The notes: generated by a model not told the origin, from the sequence alone. DNA of 64,000 nt from Streptomyces sp. IMTB 2501 (GCF_001953885.1 NZ_MQUS01000002.1:372001-436000), one strand, 5' to 3'; numbered from the stretch's first letter, positions 51,895 to 61,105 are shown. Numbers and translations are program-made.

Positions 51895-52716
51895 TCAGCT
51901 GTCGAAGGTGTAGAACTTCGTGTGGTCCAGCAGATCCGCCGGACGCACGTCGTTCCACGGCTTCATCGTCTCGTCCAGGTCGACGACGTCCGGCGTGCCG
52001 CCGGTCGGCACGTACCCCGCGTCCGGATGCCGCCGCTGCCACTCCGCCCACAGCTTGTCGACGTAGGCGTGGTGCAGCCAGAACACCGGATCGTTGGGGG
52101 AGGCCCCGGTGGCCATGTGGCCGCCGACCCAGACATGGACCCGGTTGTGCAGATTGACCCCGCGCCATCCCTCCAGGTTGTTGCGGAAGCCGTCCGAGGC
52201 GCTGTTGTACGGCGCCATGTCGTACGTTGCCATGGACAGCACCGACTCCACCTCCGCGGGGGTCGGCAGCGCGCGCACGGCCGTGCCGAGCGAGCGGCGC
52301 AGGAACGTACGGCCGTCCACCCGTATGCTGATCGGCCAGTTGCCGGCCGAGGCGGCGAACGGGCCGTCCATCACCCGGCCGTCCGTGCTGCGCCCGGTGC
52401 CGCCGAGGAAGTCCGGCGCCCACAGCCCGGCCCGCAGCGTACGGTCGGCGCTCCAGTCCCAGTACGGCAGCGCCACCGACGAGTCCACCGATTGCAGCGC
52501 CTGCTCGAAGTCGAGCAGGAATCTGCGGTGCCAGGGCAGGAAGGACGGGGAGCGGTGGCCGGTCCGCTCACCGGTGTCGGTGTCCGACATGATGAACTCG
52601 TTGTGCGTGCTGACGAACTCGTCGTAGCGTCCGCTGCGCTTGAGTTCGAGGACGGCGTCGACGAATCGCTTCTTCTCGTCGGCGGTCAGTGCGGCCTGGT
52701 TCTTGCGTACGGTCAT
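51895..52716 (-). CDS. melC2: Tyrosinase
   Basis: The 273-aa type-3 copper enzyme has the same length as known Streptomyces tyrosinases. All six copper-ligand His can be placed: H38 (STHNEF), H54 and H63 (TGHRSPSFLPWHRRFL) for CuA, and H190, H194 (NLHNRVHVW) and H216 (WLHHAYVD) for CuB. It oxidises tyrosine to DOPA and dopaquinone for melanin. It lacks a signal peptide and is exported with its Tat-carrying helper MelC1, encoded just upstream. The start is ATG 52716. Confidence 0.95.
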   Translation of the reverse strand: MTVRKNQAALTADEKKRFVDAVLELKRSGRYDEFVSTHNEFIMSDTDTGERTGHRSPSFLPWHRRFLLDFEQALQSVDSSVALPYWDWSADRTLRAGLWAPDFLGGTGRSTDGRVMDGPFAASAGNWPISIRVDGRTFLRRSLGTAVRALPTPAEVESVLSMATYDMAPYNSASDGFRNNLEGWRGVNLHNRVHVWVGGHMATGASPNDPVFWLHHAYVDKLWAEWQRRHPDAGYVPTGGTPDVVDLDETMKPWNDVRPADLLDHTKFYTFDS

Positions 52717-52751
52717 GGTGCGCGATGCTCCGAAAGTCCTTGCGGGGGCGG

Positions 52752-53141
52752 TCAGTTGGCGGGGAAGGGCAGCAGAGCGGCGCCCTGCAGCTCGTCCACG
52801 GCGGCACGGGCGGCGGCGCGCGGGGTGGTCACCGGGTCGTAGTGGCTGACGATGCTGATCCAGCTGCCGTCGGCGTTGCGCATCAGGTGCAGCTGCACGC
52901 CGTCGATCAACACCTCGAATCCGCCGCCGTGTTCGTGGTGGTGCCCGCCGCCGCTCATCGGGCGGCCCTGTATCCGGCGGTCCTTGTAGACCTCGTCGAA
53001 GTTCTCGGGGTGCTCCGGCATGGGCATGGGGCGGTCGTGGCCGGCGGCCGAGGCCGCGGGTGCCGCAAGGGTGGTGAAGGCGGCCGTCGCGGCGAGGGCG
53101 GCTGTCGCGGTGAGTGCGCGGCGCCGGGTGATGTCGGGCAT
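52752..53141 (-). CDS. melC1: Tyrosinase co-factor / copper chaperone
   Basis: The 129-aa protein starts with a Tat signal peptide ([20 protein letters not shown], ending AASAAG). Its mature part has the caddie-protein features [14 protein letters not shown], a His-rich loop [11 protein letters not shown] and [20 protein letters not shown]. MelC1 delivers copper to apotyrosinase and carries it through the Tat pathway. It lies 35 bases upstream of melC2 on the same strand; GGAGGA precedes the start. Confidence 0.95.
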   Translation of the reverse strand: MPDITRRRALTATAALAATAAFTTLAAPAASAAGHDRPMPMPEHPENFDEVYKDRRIQGRPMSGGGHHHEHGGGFEVLIDGVQLHLMRNADGSWISIVSHYDPVTTPRAAARAAVDELQGAALLPFPAN

Positions 53142-53501
53142 ACGGGTCCTCCTGGAGGGTGTTCCGGTGGTGACGACGCATGCCTATCGGGGGCTTCGGG
53201 ATCCGAAGAAATCGCCCGGAACCGGTTGGCTCTGATCCGGACAATTGGCCACATGTCGTACAGAGTTGAACCAAGATGATCTTGCTGTGACTGAAGGGGG
53301 ATCTGCTCCGGAACGAGGAATTCCTTGCCGCGCCGACCCCGATTCCCGCGATCCTTCTCGGCTGCCGTCCGTCCGAGTGGCCCGGCTCACCACGCCAAAC
53401 TGACGCGATCGGGAGGTCCGGACGCGCTGCTACCCTGCGGATCTGTTCGACCACTCTGGGTGACAGTCACCTCCCCCACGCACACCCGAGGAGTCCCGTC
53501 C
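53142..53501. other. 360-base divergent region between melC1 and the lipase gene
   Basis: It carries the melC promoter on the minus strand and the lipase promoter on the plus strand. A TTGAACC..AAGATGATCTTG segment (53266-53285) contains the short palindrome AAGATGATCTT. I see no gene. Confidence 0.4.
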
Positions 53502-54323
53502 ATGACCGTGCCCGACTCGTTCGACCAGACCTCGTCCGGCTACAGCCCGCAACGCGCCTACTGGCTGGCCCGCGCGGCCGATCTCGCCTACAAGGACCGC
53601 GCCGTCATCGAGGACCAAGCCGCGAAGTGGGGCTTCGGCCAGGTGCGGCACCACGAGACCCGGTTCACCCCGCCGTTCCCGCTGCAGGACACCCAGGCGT
53701 ACACGATGGCCAGTGGCCGGATGATCGTCACCGCGTTCCGCGGTACCGAACCCGCTCAGATCAGGGACTGGCTCTCCGACGCCACGACCCCGCCCAGCCC
53801 CGGTCCCGGCGGCAACGGATACGTCCACTACGGCTTCGCCGAGGCCCTGCGCTCGGTGTACCCGGAGGTCGCCGGCGCCATCAGGGAACTGCGCACCGAC
53901 GGCCAGACCGTGTACTTCACCGGGCACAGTCTGGGCGGTGCCCTCGCGATGCTGGCCGGCGCCCGGATGTATCTGGAGGACCCGCACCTGGCCGCGGACG
54001 GCGTGTACACCTACGGCCAGCCGCGCACCTGCGACAGGCTGCTCGCCGACGCGTTCCACAAGGGATTCGGCGGCCGTATGTACCGCTTCGTCAACAACAA
54101 CGACATCGTTCCGCAGCTGCCGCCCGAGCCCGTCTTCACTCATGTCCGGGCGCTGCGCTACATCGACTCCGGCGGCAGGCTGCACGAGAGTATGCCGATG
54201 TTCTCGGCCCTCGCGGACCGGGCCAAGGGGCTGACCGCCGACGCCTTCGCACCCGCCTCGGACGGCATCCGTGACCACTTCATGCGCAACTACCTGGCCG
54301 CCCTGGAGAAGAACCTCGCCTGA
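53502..54323 (+). CDS. Class 3 lipase family protein
   Basis: The 273-aa protein has the class 3 lipase core: IVTAFRGTEPAQIRDWLSDA (oxyanion strand), HYGFAEALRSVYPEVAGAIR, nucleophile elbow VYFTGHSLGGALAMLAGARM and YTYGQPRTCDRLLADAF with NNNDIVPQLPPE carrying the catalytic Asp. The His is probably in the terminal IRDHFMRNYL helix. There is no signal peptide, so it may be intracellular, unlike most secreted lipases. GAGGAG precedes ATG 53502; longer upstream frames lack similarity. Confidence 0.85.
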   Translation: MTVPDSFDQTSSGYSPQRAYWLARAADLAYKDRAVIEDQAAKWGFGQVRHHETRFTPPFPLQDTQAYTMASGRMIVTAFRGTEPAQIRDWLSDATTPPSPGPGGNGYVHYGFAEALRSVYPEVAGAIRELRTDGQTVYFTGHSLGGALAMLAGARMYLEDPHLAADGVYTYGQPRTCDRLLADAFHKGFGGRMYRFVNNNDIVPQLPPEPVFTHVRALRYIDSGGRLHESMPMFSALADRAKGLTADAFAPASDGIRDHFMRNYLAALEKNLA

Positions 54324-54353
54324 CGGCCTCCCGCGCCGGCGCGGAAAACATTG

Positions 54354-54394
54354 GTGAATGGCGATTCACTCGATAGGGTGAATTGTCATTCACC
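54354..54394. promoter_or_regulatory. Doubled TetR-type operator upstream of the MFS exporter
   Basis: Two palindromes with the same half-sites lie 24 bp apart centre to centre: GTGAAT-GGCG-ATTCAC (54354-54369) and GGTGAAT-TGTC-ATTCACC (54377-54394). They sit just before the exporter gene, whose last four bases overlap a TetR-family gene, the likely binder. Confidence 0.72.
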
Positions 54395-54423
54395 ATACGA
54401 TCGTACTGCCCGCAGGAGTGCCG

Positions 54424-55911
54424 ATGGATCAGCCCGCCCCGATATCCCCGCCACCGGCCGGAGCGTCGTCCCGGCTGCGGGACCGGCTCACCATCCCGGT
54501 GCTGGCGTCGGGCGGCATCCTCATGGCGGTCATGCAGACCGTCGTCGTCCCCCTGCTGCCGGACCTGCCCCGGCTCACCGGAGCGTCCGCCGCGACCGTC
54601 TCCTGGACGGTCACCGCCACCCTGCTCTCCGGTGCCGTCCTCACCCCGGTGCTCGGCCGGGCCGGCGACATGTACGGCAAGCGCCGGGTGCTCACCTGTG
54701 CGCTCGCGCTGATGACCATCGGTTCGGTGATGTGTGCGCTGACCTCGGACATCGGCGTGCTCATCGCCGCCCGCGCGCTGCAGGGAGCCGCCGCCTCCGT
54801 CGTACCGCTGTCGATCAGCATCCTGCGTGACGAACTCCCGCCCGACCGACGCGGCTCGGCGGTGGCGCTGATGAGCTCCACCGTCGGCATCGGCGCCGCC
54901 CTCGGCCTGCCGCTCGCCGCCCTCGTCGTCCAGTACGCCGACTGGCACACCATGTTCTGGCTGACCGGCGCCCTGGGCGCGGCGGGCGTCGCTGCGACCT
55001 GGTGGGCGGTCAAGGAGTCACCCGTACGCGAGCCCGGCCGCTTCGACACGCTGGGCGCACTGGGGCTCGCCGCCGGACTGGTCTGCCTGCTGCTGGGCGT
55101 GTCACAGGGCGGCGCCTGGGGCTGGGGGAGCGCACGGGTCCTCGGGCTGTTCCTGGGGGCCGTCGTCGTCCTCGCCCTGTGGTGGTGGCAGCAACTGCGC
55201 GCCGCACGGCCGCTGGTCGACCTGCGACTGGTCTCCCGGCCGCGGGTCGGCCTGTCACATGTGGCCGCCCTGCTGACCGGGTTCGCCTTCTACGCCAACT
55301 CGCTGGTCACCGCCCAACTGGTGCAGGCACCGAAGGCCACCGGCTACGGGCTCGGCCTGTCGATCGTCGCCACCGGTCTGTGTCTGCTGCCCGGTGGCGT
55401 GACCATGCTGCTGCTCTCACCGGTGTCGGCCCGTATCTCGGCCGCGCGCGGCCCGCGGACCACCCTCGCGCTGGGCGCCGCCGTCATCGCCTGCGGCTAC
55501 GCCGTCCGGATCGCCGACAGCCGCGACCTGTGGATGATCATCCTGGGGGCCACCGTCGTGGCGACCGGGACCACGCTCGCCTACTCGGCGCTGCCGACCC
55601 TCATCCTGCGGGCCGTCCCGGCCGCGCAGACCGCCTCCGCCAACGGTGTCAACGTCCTCATGCGCACCATCGGCCAGGCCACCTCCAGCGCCGCTGTCGC
55701 CGCCGTCCTCGTCCACCACAGCAGCCCGGTCGGCGGCGTCCCGATTCCCACCCTGCACGGCTATCAGCTCGCCTTCGCGATGGCGGGCGCCGTCGCCCTG
55801 GCAGCCTGCGCGGCCGCCCTTACCATCCCGGGCGACGGCCCCTCGGACGGCACCCGCCGCGCCGAGGGCGCCAGCGAAGGCGCCCGCGACGAGGCGATGG
55901 AGGAAGCATGA
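54424..55911 (+). CDS. MFS multidrug exporter (DHA2/EmrB type)
   Basis: The 495-aa protein has about 14 hydrophobic helices. Motif A-like LGRAGDMYGKRRVLTCALAL follows helix 2, ARALQGAAASVVPLSISILR precedes DELPPDRRGSAVALMSSTVG, and a long second half includes RVGLSHVAALLTGFAFYANS. These fit drug:H+ antiporters of the DHA2 family. GGAG is five bases before ATG 54424; GTG 54418 is less likely. The stop overlaps the TetR start (ATGA) and a double operator lies upstream, so export is probably induced by a ligand of the regulator. Confidence 0.9.
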   Translation: MDQPAPISPPPAGASSRLRDRLTIPVLASGGILMAVMQTVVVPLLPDLPRLTGASAATVSWTVTATLLSGAVLTPVLGRAGDMYGKRRVLTCALALMTIGSVMCALTSDIGVLIAARALQGAAASVVPLSISILRDELPPDRRGSAVALMSSTVGIGAALGLPLAALVVQYADWHTMFWLTGALGAAGVAATWWAVKESPVREPGRFDTLGALGLAAGLVCLLLGVSQGGAWGWGSARVLGLFLGAVVVLALWWWQQLRAARPLVDLRLVSRPRVGLSHVAALLTGFAFYANSLVTAQLVQAPKATGYGLGLSIVATGLCLLPGGVTMLLLSPVSARISAARGPRTTLALGAAVIACGYAVRIADSRDLWMIILGATVVATGTTLAYSALPTLILRAVPAAQTASANGVNVLMRTIGQATSSAAVAAVLVHHSSPVGGVPIPTLHGYQLAFAMAGAVALAACAAALTIPGDGPSDGTRRAEGASEGARDEAMEEA

Positions 55912-56489
55912 CGCCCATGTCCGCCACGACCGCCCCCGTACGCCGTGACGCCGGGGCCACCAAGGCCGCCATCCTCAAGGCCGCCCGGCACCTCCTGACC
56001 CGCCACCCGCATGCCGACATCACGCTCAAGGCGGTTGCCGAACGGGCCGGTGTCAGCCCGCCGTTGATCGTGAAGTACTTCGGCAACAAGGACGCCCTGT
56101 TCGCCCGTGTGATGTCCTTCGACACGGACGCGGACGCCCTGCTGGACGCGCCGGTCGCCGACCTCGGCCGGCACATGGCCCGGCACGTCGTGGCCAGCCA
56201 GCGCGAGCGCGGCACCGACCCGCTGCTGCGCATCGCCTTCGCCCCGCTGCACGGCGACCAGGGCGACATCCTGCGCGCCAACTTCCGCACCCAGGTGACC
56301 GATCGCCTCGCCGCCCGGCTCGCCGGACCCGACGCGGGCCTGCGCGCCGAACTCGCCGTCGCCGCGCTGATCGGCCTCGGCGTGATGTACGGCATCGCCC
56401 GCGGCCCGCGCCTGTGCGAGAGCGACGTCGATACCATCGCGGACCGCTACGGACCGCTCGTCCAGGCCCAGTTGACCCCCGGAGACTGA
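55908..56489 (+). CDS. TetR-family regulator of the MFS exporter
   Basis: The 193-aa protein has the N-terminal HTH: TKAAILKAARHLLTRHPHAD, ITLKAVAERAGVSPPLIVKY-FGNKDALFA. A C-terminal TetR_C ligand domain of ordinary length follows. Translation is coupled to the exporter by ATGA. The doubled GTGAAT-N4-ATTCAC operator before the exporter is its presumed binding site, so it would repress its own operon. Confidence 0.9.
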   Translation: MTPMSATTAPVRRDAGATKAAILKAARHLLTRHPHADITLKAVAERAGVSPPLIVKYFGNKDALFARVMSFDTDADALLDAPVADLGRHMARHVVASQRERGTDPLLRIAFAPLHGDQGDILRANFRTQVTDRLAARLAGPDAGLRAELAVAALIGLGVMYGIARGPRLCESDVDTIADRYGPLVQAQLTPGD

Positions 56490-56519
56490 GTCCCGCACCG
56501 GCCCGGCTCACGCCCCTGG

Positions 56520-56640
56520 TCAGCGCAGGAGCCGGTCCAGGAAGGCGTTGTCGAACACCCGGTGCGGGTGCAGGTGGTCCAGGGTGGCAACCGCCTGCCC
56601 CCACACCTGCGACCCGAACGTGCCCGGCACGACCGTAACG
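56520..56640 (-). pseudogene. C-terminal gene fragment (about 40 codons)
   Basis: On the minus strand the frame ends SQVWGQAVATLDHLHPHRVF-DNAFLDRLLR-stop with strongly G/C-ending codons. It is too short to be a domain and is cut off upstream by the promoter of the divergent aldo/keto reductase gene. The 'HP.RVFDN.FLDRLL' ending recalls the C-terminus of FAD-linked oxidases, but this is a guess. It is probably the relic of a deleted gene. Confidence 0.35.
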
Positions 56641-56691
56641 TACGGACAGCCGACCGGAGCGGTCCGTTCCGTGTGAACCGGTGCCGGGTGA

Positions 56692-56697
56692 CAGACT
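56692..56697 (+). promoter_or_regulatory. -10 element for a leaderless aldo/keto reductase gene
   Basis: CAGACT ends six bases before ATG 56704 and there is no ribosome site. It is the same box as at 7521. Confidence 0.45.
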
Positions 56698-56703
56698 GGC
56701 GCC

Positions 56704-57687
56704 ATGGACGAACGCGTATTGCGCAGGTCGGGTCAGTGGGCATCGGTGGTCGGTCTCGGCACGTGGCAGCTGGGCGCCGACTGGGGCGACGTGGACGACA
56801 AGGAGGCCCTGGCCGTCCTGGAGGCGGCGGCCGAGGCGGGGGTCACCTTCTTCGACACCGCCGACGTGTACGGCGACGGACGCAGCGAGGAGACCATCGC
56901 CTCGTTCCTGCGCGGCCGCCCTGATCTGCATGTGCTGGTGGCGACCAAGATGGGCCGCCGGGCCGACCAGATCCCCGGGAACTACGTCCTCGACAACTTC
57001 CGTGCCTGGACCGACCGTTCGCGCCGCAACCTCGGCGTCGACCGCGTCGACCTGGTCCAGCTGCACTGCCCGCCCACGCCCGTCTACTCCTCCGACGCGG
57101 TGTTCGACGCCCTGGACACCCTGGTCGAGGAGGAGCGCGTCGCGGCCTACGGCGTCAGCGTGGAGACCTGCGCCCAGGCGCTGACCGCGATCGCCCGGCC
57201 GAACGTGGCGAGCGTACAGATCATCCTCAACCCGTTCCGGATGAAGCCCCTGTACGAGGTGCTGCCCGCCGCCCGCGAGGCCGGCGTCGGCATCATCGCG
57301 CGCGTGCCGCTCGCCTCCGGCCTGCTGTCCGGCAAGTACACCAAGGACACGGTGTTCGCCGCGAACGACCACCGCACCTTCAACCGGCACGGCGAGGCCT
57401 TCGACCAGGGCGAGACCTTCTCCGGCGTCGACTACGCGACCGGCGTCGAGGCCGCCCGGGAGTTCGCCGCGCTCGCCCCCGAGGTGTACACCCCGGCCCA
57501 GCTGGCGCTGCGCTGGATCGTCGAACAGGACGGCGTGACCACGGTGATCCCCGGCGCCCGCAACCCGGAGCAGGCCCGCGCGAACGCGGCCGCCGCCAAG
57601 CTGCCGCCGCTGCCGGAGGAGACGTTCACCGCGATCCGCGAGCTGTACGAGCGGCGGATCAAGGACCAGGTCGAGCAGCGCTGGTAG
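56704..57687 (+). CDS. Aldo/keto reductase
   Basis: The 327-aa barrel protein has all four catalytic positions: Asp and Tyr in FFDTADVYGDGRSEETI, Lys in LVATKMGRRAD and His in LVQLHCPPTPVYS. The cofactor end TVIPGARNPEQARANAAAA is also clear. It reduces an unknown carbonyl with NADPH. It ends 10 bases before the stop of the convergent SsgA-like gene. Confidence 0.9.
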   Translation: MDERVLRRSGQWASVVGLGTWQLGADWGDVDDKEALAVLEAAAEAGVTFFDTADVYGDGRSEETIASFLRGRPDLHVLVATKMGRRADQIPGNYVLDNFRAWTDRSRRNLGVDRVDLVQLHCPPTPVYSSDAVFDALDTLVEEERVAAYGVSVETCAQALTAIARPNVASVQIILNPFRMKPLYEVLPAAREAGVGIIARVPLASGLLSGKYTKDTVFAANDHRTFNRHGEAFDQGETFSGVDYATGVEAAREFAALAPEVYTPAQLALRWIVEQDGVTTVIPGARNPEQARANAAAAKLPPLPEETFTAIRELYERRIKDQVEQRW

Positions 57688-57697
57688 GCACGGCTGG

Positions 57698-58123
57698 TCA
57701 GCCCGCGGCGAGGATCTCGGCCACCAGCTCGTCGACCGGGACGAGTTCCCGCCCCGGCGGGACGACCCGATGGGTCTCCCGCAGGAACGCGGCGACCGTG
57801 GGCGCCCAGGCGAACACCACCGCGTGGTGCCGGCTGCCGTCCGGCCGGATGTCTCCGAGGAACTCCATGCGCAGTTCGTGCCACCCACCGGTCGCGGCCG
57901 GCCGCAGCCGCACGTCCCCGGCGCCGACCGGCCGGAGCAGACCGTCGGAGAGCATCTCCCGGTCCAGCCGCCAGCAGGCCAGCACCCGGCCGTCGTGGCC
58001 GAAGACCGCCGTGACGGCGAACGGGTCCGCGGCGTCGTACCGGAGATGGGCGAACACGGAACACCGGCCGGTGCCTTCCGCGTGCAACTGCACCACCAGG
58101 GTCGTGTGCACGAACGAGTTCAC
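57698..58123 (-). CDS. SsgA-like protein (SALP), sporulation/cell division
   Basis: The 141-aa protein shows the SALP family pattern: LRYDAADPFAVTAVFGHDGR, WRLDREMLSDGLLRPVGAGD-VRLRP, and the C-terminal FAWAPTVAAFLRETHRVVPP. SALPs exist only in sporulating actinomycetes and help place septa and direct peptidoglycan synthesis in sporulation. Which paralogue (SsgB-G) this is cannot be told here. Confidence 0.88.
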   Translation of the reverse strand: MNSFVHTTLVVQLHAEGTGRCSVFAHLRYDAADPFAVTAVFGHDGRVLACWRLDREMLSDGLLRPVGAGDVRLRPAATGGWHELRMEFLGDIRPDGSRHHAVVFAWAPTVAAFLRETHRVVPPGRELVPVDELVAEILAAG

Positions 58124-58183
58124 GCGAGGGCCTCCGGCGACGATCGGCTCACGTTCCTTACGTACCCGTGCCGCCCGGACAGC

Positions 58184-59224
58184 TCACTCCTGCGACGGAT
58201 TCCGGCCGGCTCCGCGCAGCGCGGCCAGGCAGCTGCCGATGGCCTGCTGGAGTTCCTCCAGCCGCTGGACCATGTCGTCCTCGTAGAAGTCCTGGGCGTC
58301 GTCGAAGGTCAGCTCCTCGAACGCCCTGGTCGCCTTGTGCAGGCTGCTGTAGAACTTCGTCCGCCGCTCCTGGACGCGCAGTTCGGGGTCGGCCTCGACC
58401 GTCTCGGCGACGAGCGACTTCATGGTGTCGTAGGCCTCGGTGGCCCACTCGCCGGTGTCCTCGCCGTCCTCCAGTTCGTCGATCAGCGACAGATGGCGCT
58501 CGGCCTCCTCGCGCAGCTCGGTCGGTGCCTCGACGGTCTGTCCGGCCGGCGTCTTGATCTGGCCGGACTCGGCGATCTGGCGGACGTAGCCGATCCGGTC
58601 CGCGGCCCGGCTCTCGGTCGCGACGGCCTTCTTCAGGTCGTCGGTCCGTACGACGTCACGCGCCAGCTCCGCCTGCAGCTCGGGGTCCTCCCGCACCCGG
58701 TCGAGCAGGGCGGAGCGGGCCGCGCGGGCGGTGGAGGGGTCGGCGAGGATCGCGGCGCGCAGCGCGGTCGGGTTCTCGGCGACCTCCAGGGCCTTGGTGG
58801 GGCGGATGCCCTCGGCCTCGGCGGCCTCGGCGATCGCGGTGCCGCGCTCGGAGGTCGCGCTGGTGCGGGAGACGTAGTAGCTCAACCACACGTCCGCGTC
58901 CGGCAGGTCGACCTCCTGACCGGGCTGCAGGGCCTCGAAGTGCGGCACGAGTCCGTCGTCGGCGGCCCGGTCCCAGGCCTTGTAGTAGCGCATGACCCGC
59001 TCCGGGGAGCAGTCGGCCAGCTGGGCGAACTCCTTCGCCGACACCTTCGGCGTCTCACCGGCGGCCTGCCCGCCGGGCCGCACACTGCGGGCCACCATCA
59101 GCGCGAAGGACCAGCCTCCGGTGCGCGCGTAGACGCCGAACTCGCGGGCGTCGCGCGCCACGAGGTCGGACAGCGGCTGGGCGGCCGGGGCGGACGTCTC
59201 GGACGGGTCGATGACCAGGGTCAC
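58184..59224 (-). CDS. Uncharacterised 346-aa protein with HTH-like N-terminus
   Basis: The family is not recognised. An N-terminal helical part resembles a DNA-binding segment (FAQLADCSPERVMRYYKAWD, ~residues 65-84). A charged region (TSERGTAIAEAAEAEGIRPT) and a long Glu/Ala/Arg-rich helical half follow, with possible coiled coil (ELREEAERHLSLIDELEDGE; FYEDDMVQRLEELQQAIGSC). There is no signal peptide or membrane helix. The start is GTG 59224, nine to ten bases after GGAGAG. It may be a nucleoid- or plasmid-partition-like regulator; that is only a guess. Confidence 0.6.
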   Translation of the reverse strand: MTLVIDPSETSAPAAQPLSDLVARDAREFGVYARTGGWSFALMVARSVRPGGQAAGETPKVSAKEFAQLADCSPERVMRYYKAWDRAADDGLVPHFEALQPGQEVDLPDADVWLSYYVSRTSATSERGTAIAEAAEAEGIRPTKALEVAENPTALRAAILADPSTARAARSALLDRVREDPELQAELARDVVRTDDLKKAVATESRAADRIGYVRQIAESGQIKTPAGQTVEAPTELREEAERHLSLIDELEDGEDTGEWATEAYDTMKSLVAETVEADPELRVQERRTKFYSSLHKATRAFEELTFDDAQDFYEDDMVQRLEELQQAIGSCLAALRGAGRNPSQE

Positions 59225-59321
59225 GGATGACTCTCCTGCAAAGGTGTTCAAAGGATGCTCGAAGGCTTGAGGAACCACACCCGGAAGCGGGCGCGGACAG
59301 GAAAGCCTATCCGGGCCTCGG

Positions 59322-60899
59322 TCAGTCCCCTGAAGCCCGGAAGGTCTGCAGGAACGTCTTGAGCGCCAACTGGTCGGCCGCGTCGTCCCAGACCGCGGCC
59401 GGGGTGGTGAAGCGCAGGGAGAAGGCGTCGCCGCCGCCCAGCAGGAAGCCGCGCCCGAAGGTGTGCACGCGCGCGTACCCCGTCCCCGCCAGCCACTCCA
59501 GGTCGGCGGCCTTGTGCCCCTGGTAGGTGGTGGCGCGGACATTTCCGACGCGCTGGTAGCCGGGGAGCCGCTCCAGCTCCGGTTCGACGTCGCCCTGCCA
59601 GACGGCGACCGGGTCGGGGCCCACGTGCTCGCTGTGCGTGACGGCGAGCGTGGGGGAGGCGCCACCGTGGCCGAAGGTGATGCGGTAGGCGTCCGTGGCG
59701 CGCTGGGTCGTCAGCCGCTTCCAGCCGGCGGGCAGGGCGACGGAGAAGCCCTCCGGGGCGGTGTAGCGGCGGTAGCCGGCCGGCAGGGCGGGCCGGGTTG
59801 AGGCGCTCGGCGTGGGGCTCGCGGAGGGTGTCGCGGTGCCGCCGCCGCTCCGGCCGGTGGACGTGGCCGAGGCAGTGGCGTGGTCCGGTGCCTGTGCGGT
59901 GCCGGTGCCCGGCAACTCGTGGGTCGCGGCCAGGACGGCGGCGGCGACCGTGACGAAGGCCAGCGCGGTACCGGCCGCCAGAACACGTCTGCTCGGCTCC
60001 CGGCCCGACTCCGCTCCAGTGAGACGCACTCCCCGGTACGCGCCGCGCAGCCGGGGCCGGGGGGCCGGCTGCCGGTCGGCGTCGGTCTCCTCGTCCAGGG
60101 TCCGGATCAGCGCCTCGCGGACCACCGGCCGGGTCAGCCGTTCCCGCGAGTTCTTCCGCAGAAGCCCCTGCACGGCCTGGGCGAGCGGGCCCGCGCGCAG
60201 CGGAGTGCGCAGCGGCAGCCGGTCCACGGCCTTCAGGGTGGCGTCGGGCCTGCCCCGGTCCCGGAACGGCGGCCGGCCCTCCACCATCGTGTAGAGCAGC
60301 GCACCCAGCGCCCACAGATCGGCGGCGGGCCCGACGCGCTCGTCGCGGGCCTGCTCCGGCGAGGCGTACGACGGAGCCGTGAGCCGGGGCACCAGGGTCG
60401 TGCCGGCCAGCCCGAACCCGGCGACGACGACCGGGCCGCTGTTGCGCACGAAGACCTGGCCGGGGCTCAACTCGCCGTGGGTGATGCCCTCGTCGTGTGC
60501 GGCCTGGAGCACATCGAGCAGCTCCAGACCGATCCGGGCCGCCCGCACCGGGTTGAACGCGCCCTCGCGGTCGAGGAGTTCGGAGAGCGGTGTGCCGTCG
60601 ATCCACTCGGTGACCGTCCACAGGGTGCCGGCCTCCACCACCGCGTCGACGACCGTGGCGACCTGGCCCGGACACAGCAGCCGCATGGTCTCCGAGGTTC
60701 GCACGACGCGGGCCGTGATCCGGCGCGCGGTGTCGTCCGCGGCAGGCTCCGGCAGGGCGGTCTGGGCCACCAGCCGGGGCTGCCCCGCCGCCACGTCCTC
60801 GGCGTACCACCACAGGCGGTTCGTCTCGCGGGCGAAGACCTCCAGGAGCCGGTACCGTCCGGCGACCAACTCATGTGCGGAGACGTGCGCCTTGACCAT
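59322..60899 (-). CDS. Membrane-anchored pseudokinase with extracellular domain
   Basis: The 525-aa protein has a protein-kinase fold in residues ~15-270, with key residues replaced. The active-site Lys position reads in LVAQTAL (no Lys), the HRDxKxxN loop is HGELSPGQV (141-149) and DFG is GFG (161-163). SPEQ and LWALGALLYTMVEGRPPFRD are kept, so the fold should be intact but inactive. One membrane helix (RRVLAAGTALAFVTVAAAVL) lies near residue 305. A Ser/Thr/Pro linker then leads to an extracellular ~150-residue domain (YRRYTAPEGFSVALPAGWKR, VWDDAADQLALKTFLQTFR). ATG 60899 has GAGGG six bases upstream. Confidence 0.82.
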   Translation of the reverse strand: MVKAHVSAHELVAGRYRLLEVFARETNRLWWYAEDVAAGQPRLVAQTALPEPAADDTARRITARVVRTSETMRLLCPGQVATVVDAVVEAGTLWTVTEWIDGTPLSELLDREGAFNPVRAARIGLELLDVLQAAHDEGITHGELSPGQVFVRNSGPVVVAGFGLAGTTLVPRLTAPSYASPEQARDERVGPAADLWALGALLYTMVEGRPPFRDRGRPDATLKAVDRLPLRTPLRAGPLAQAVQGLLRKNSRERLTRPVVREALIRTLDEETDADRQPAPRPRLRGAYRGVRLTGAESGREPSRRVLAAGTALAFVTVAAAVLAATHELPGTGTAQAPDHATASATSTGRSGGGTATPSASPTPSASTRPALPAGYRRYTAPEGFSVALPAGWKRLTTQRATDAYRITFGHGGASPTLAVTHSEHVGPDPVAVWQGDVEPELERLPGYQRVGNVRATTYQGHKAADLEWLAGTGYARVHTFGRGFLLGGGDAFSLRFTTPAAVWDDAADQLALKTFLQTFRASGD

Positions 60900-61105
60900 G
60901 GTCATCCCTCGCTGGAAACCCCTGTTGTGTGTCTCACAGTGGGTACGGGGCGCATGCGGGGGTGCGTTCAAAGAATCCGCGACTCGGGTGTCGATCCTGC
61001 CTTTCATTCAATTCTTCGAAAGGGCTTGCGAGTTTGCGATGGCCGCACCCGGCGGTTGTTCGACCTGCGGGTAACCGAGGGTAAATGGCCGGGCGCGGCC
61101 GCGTC

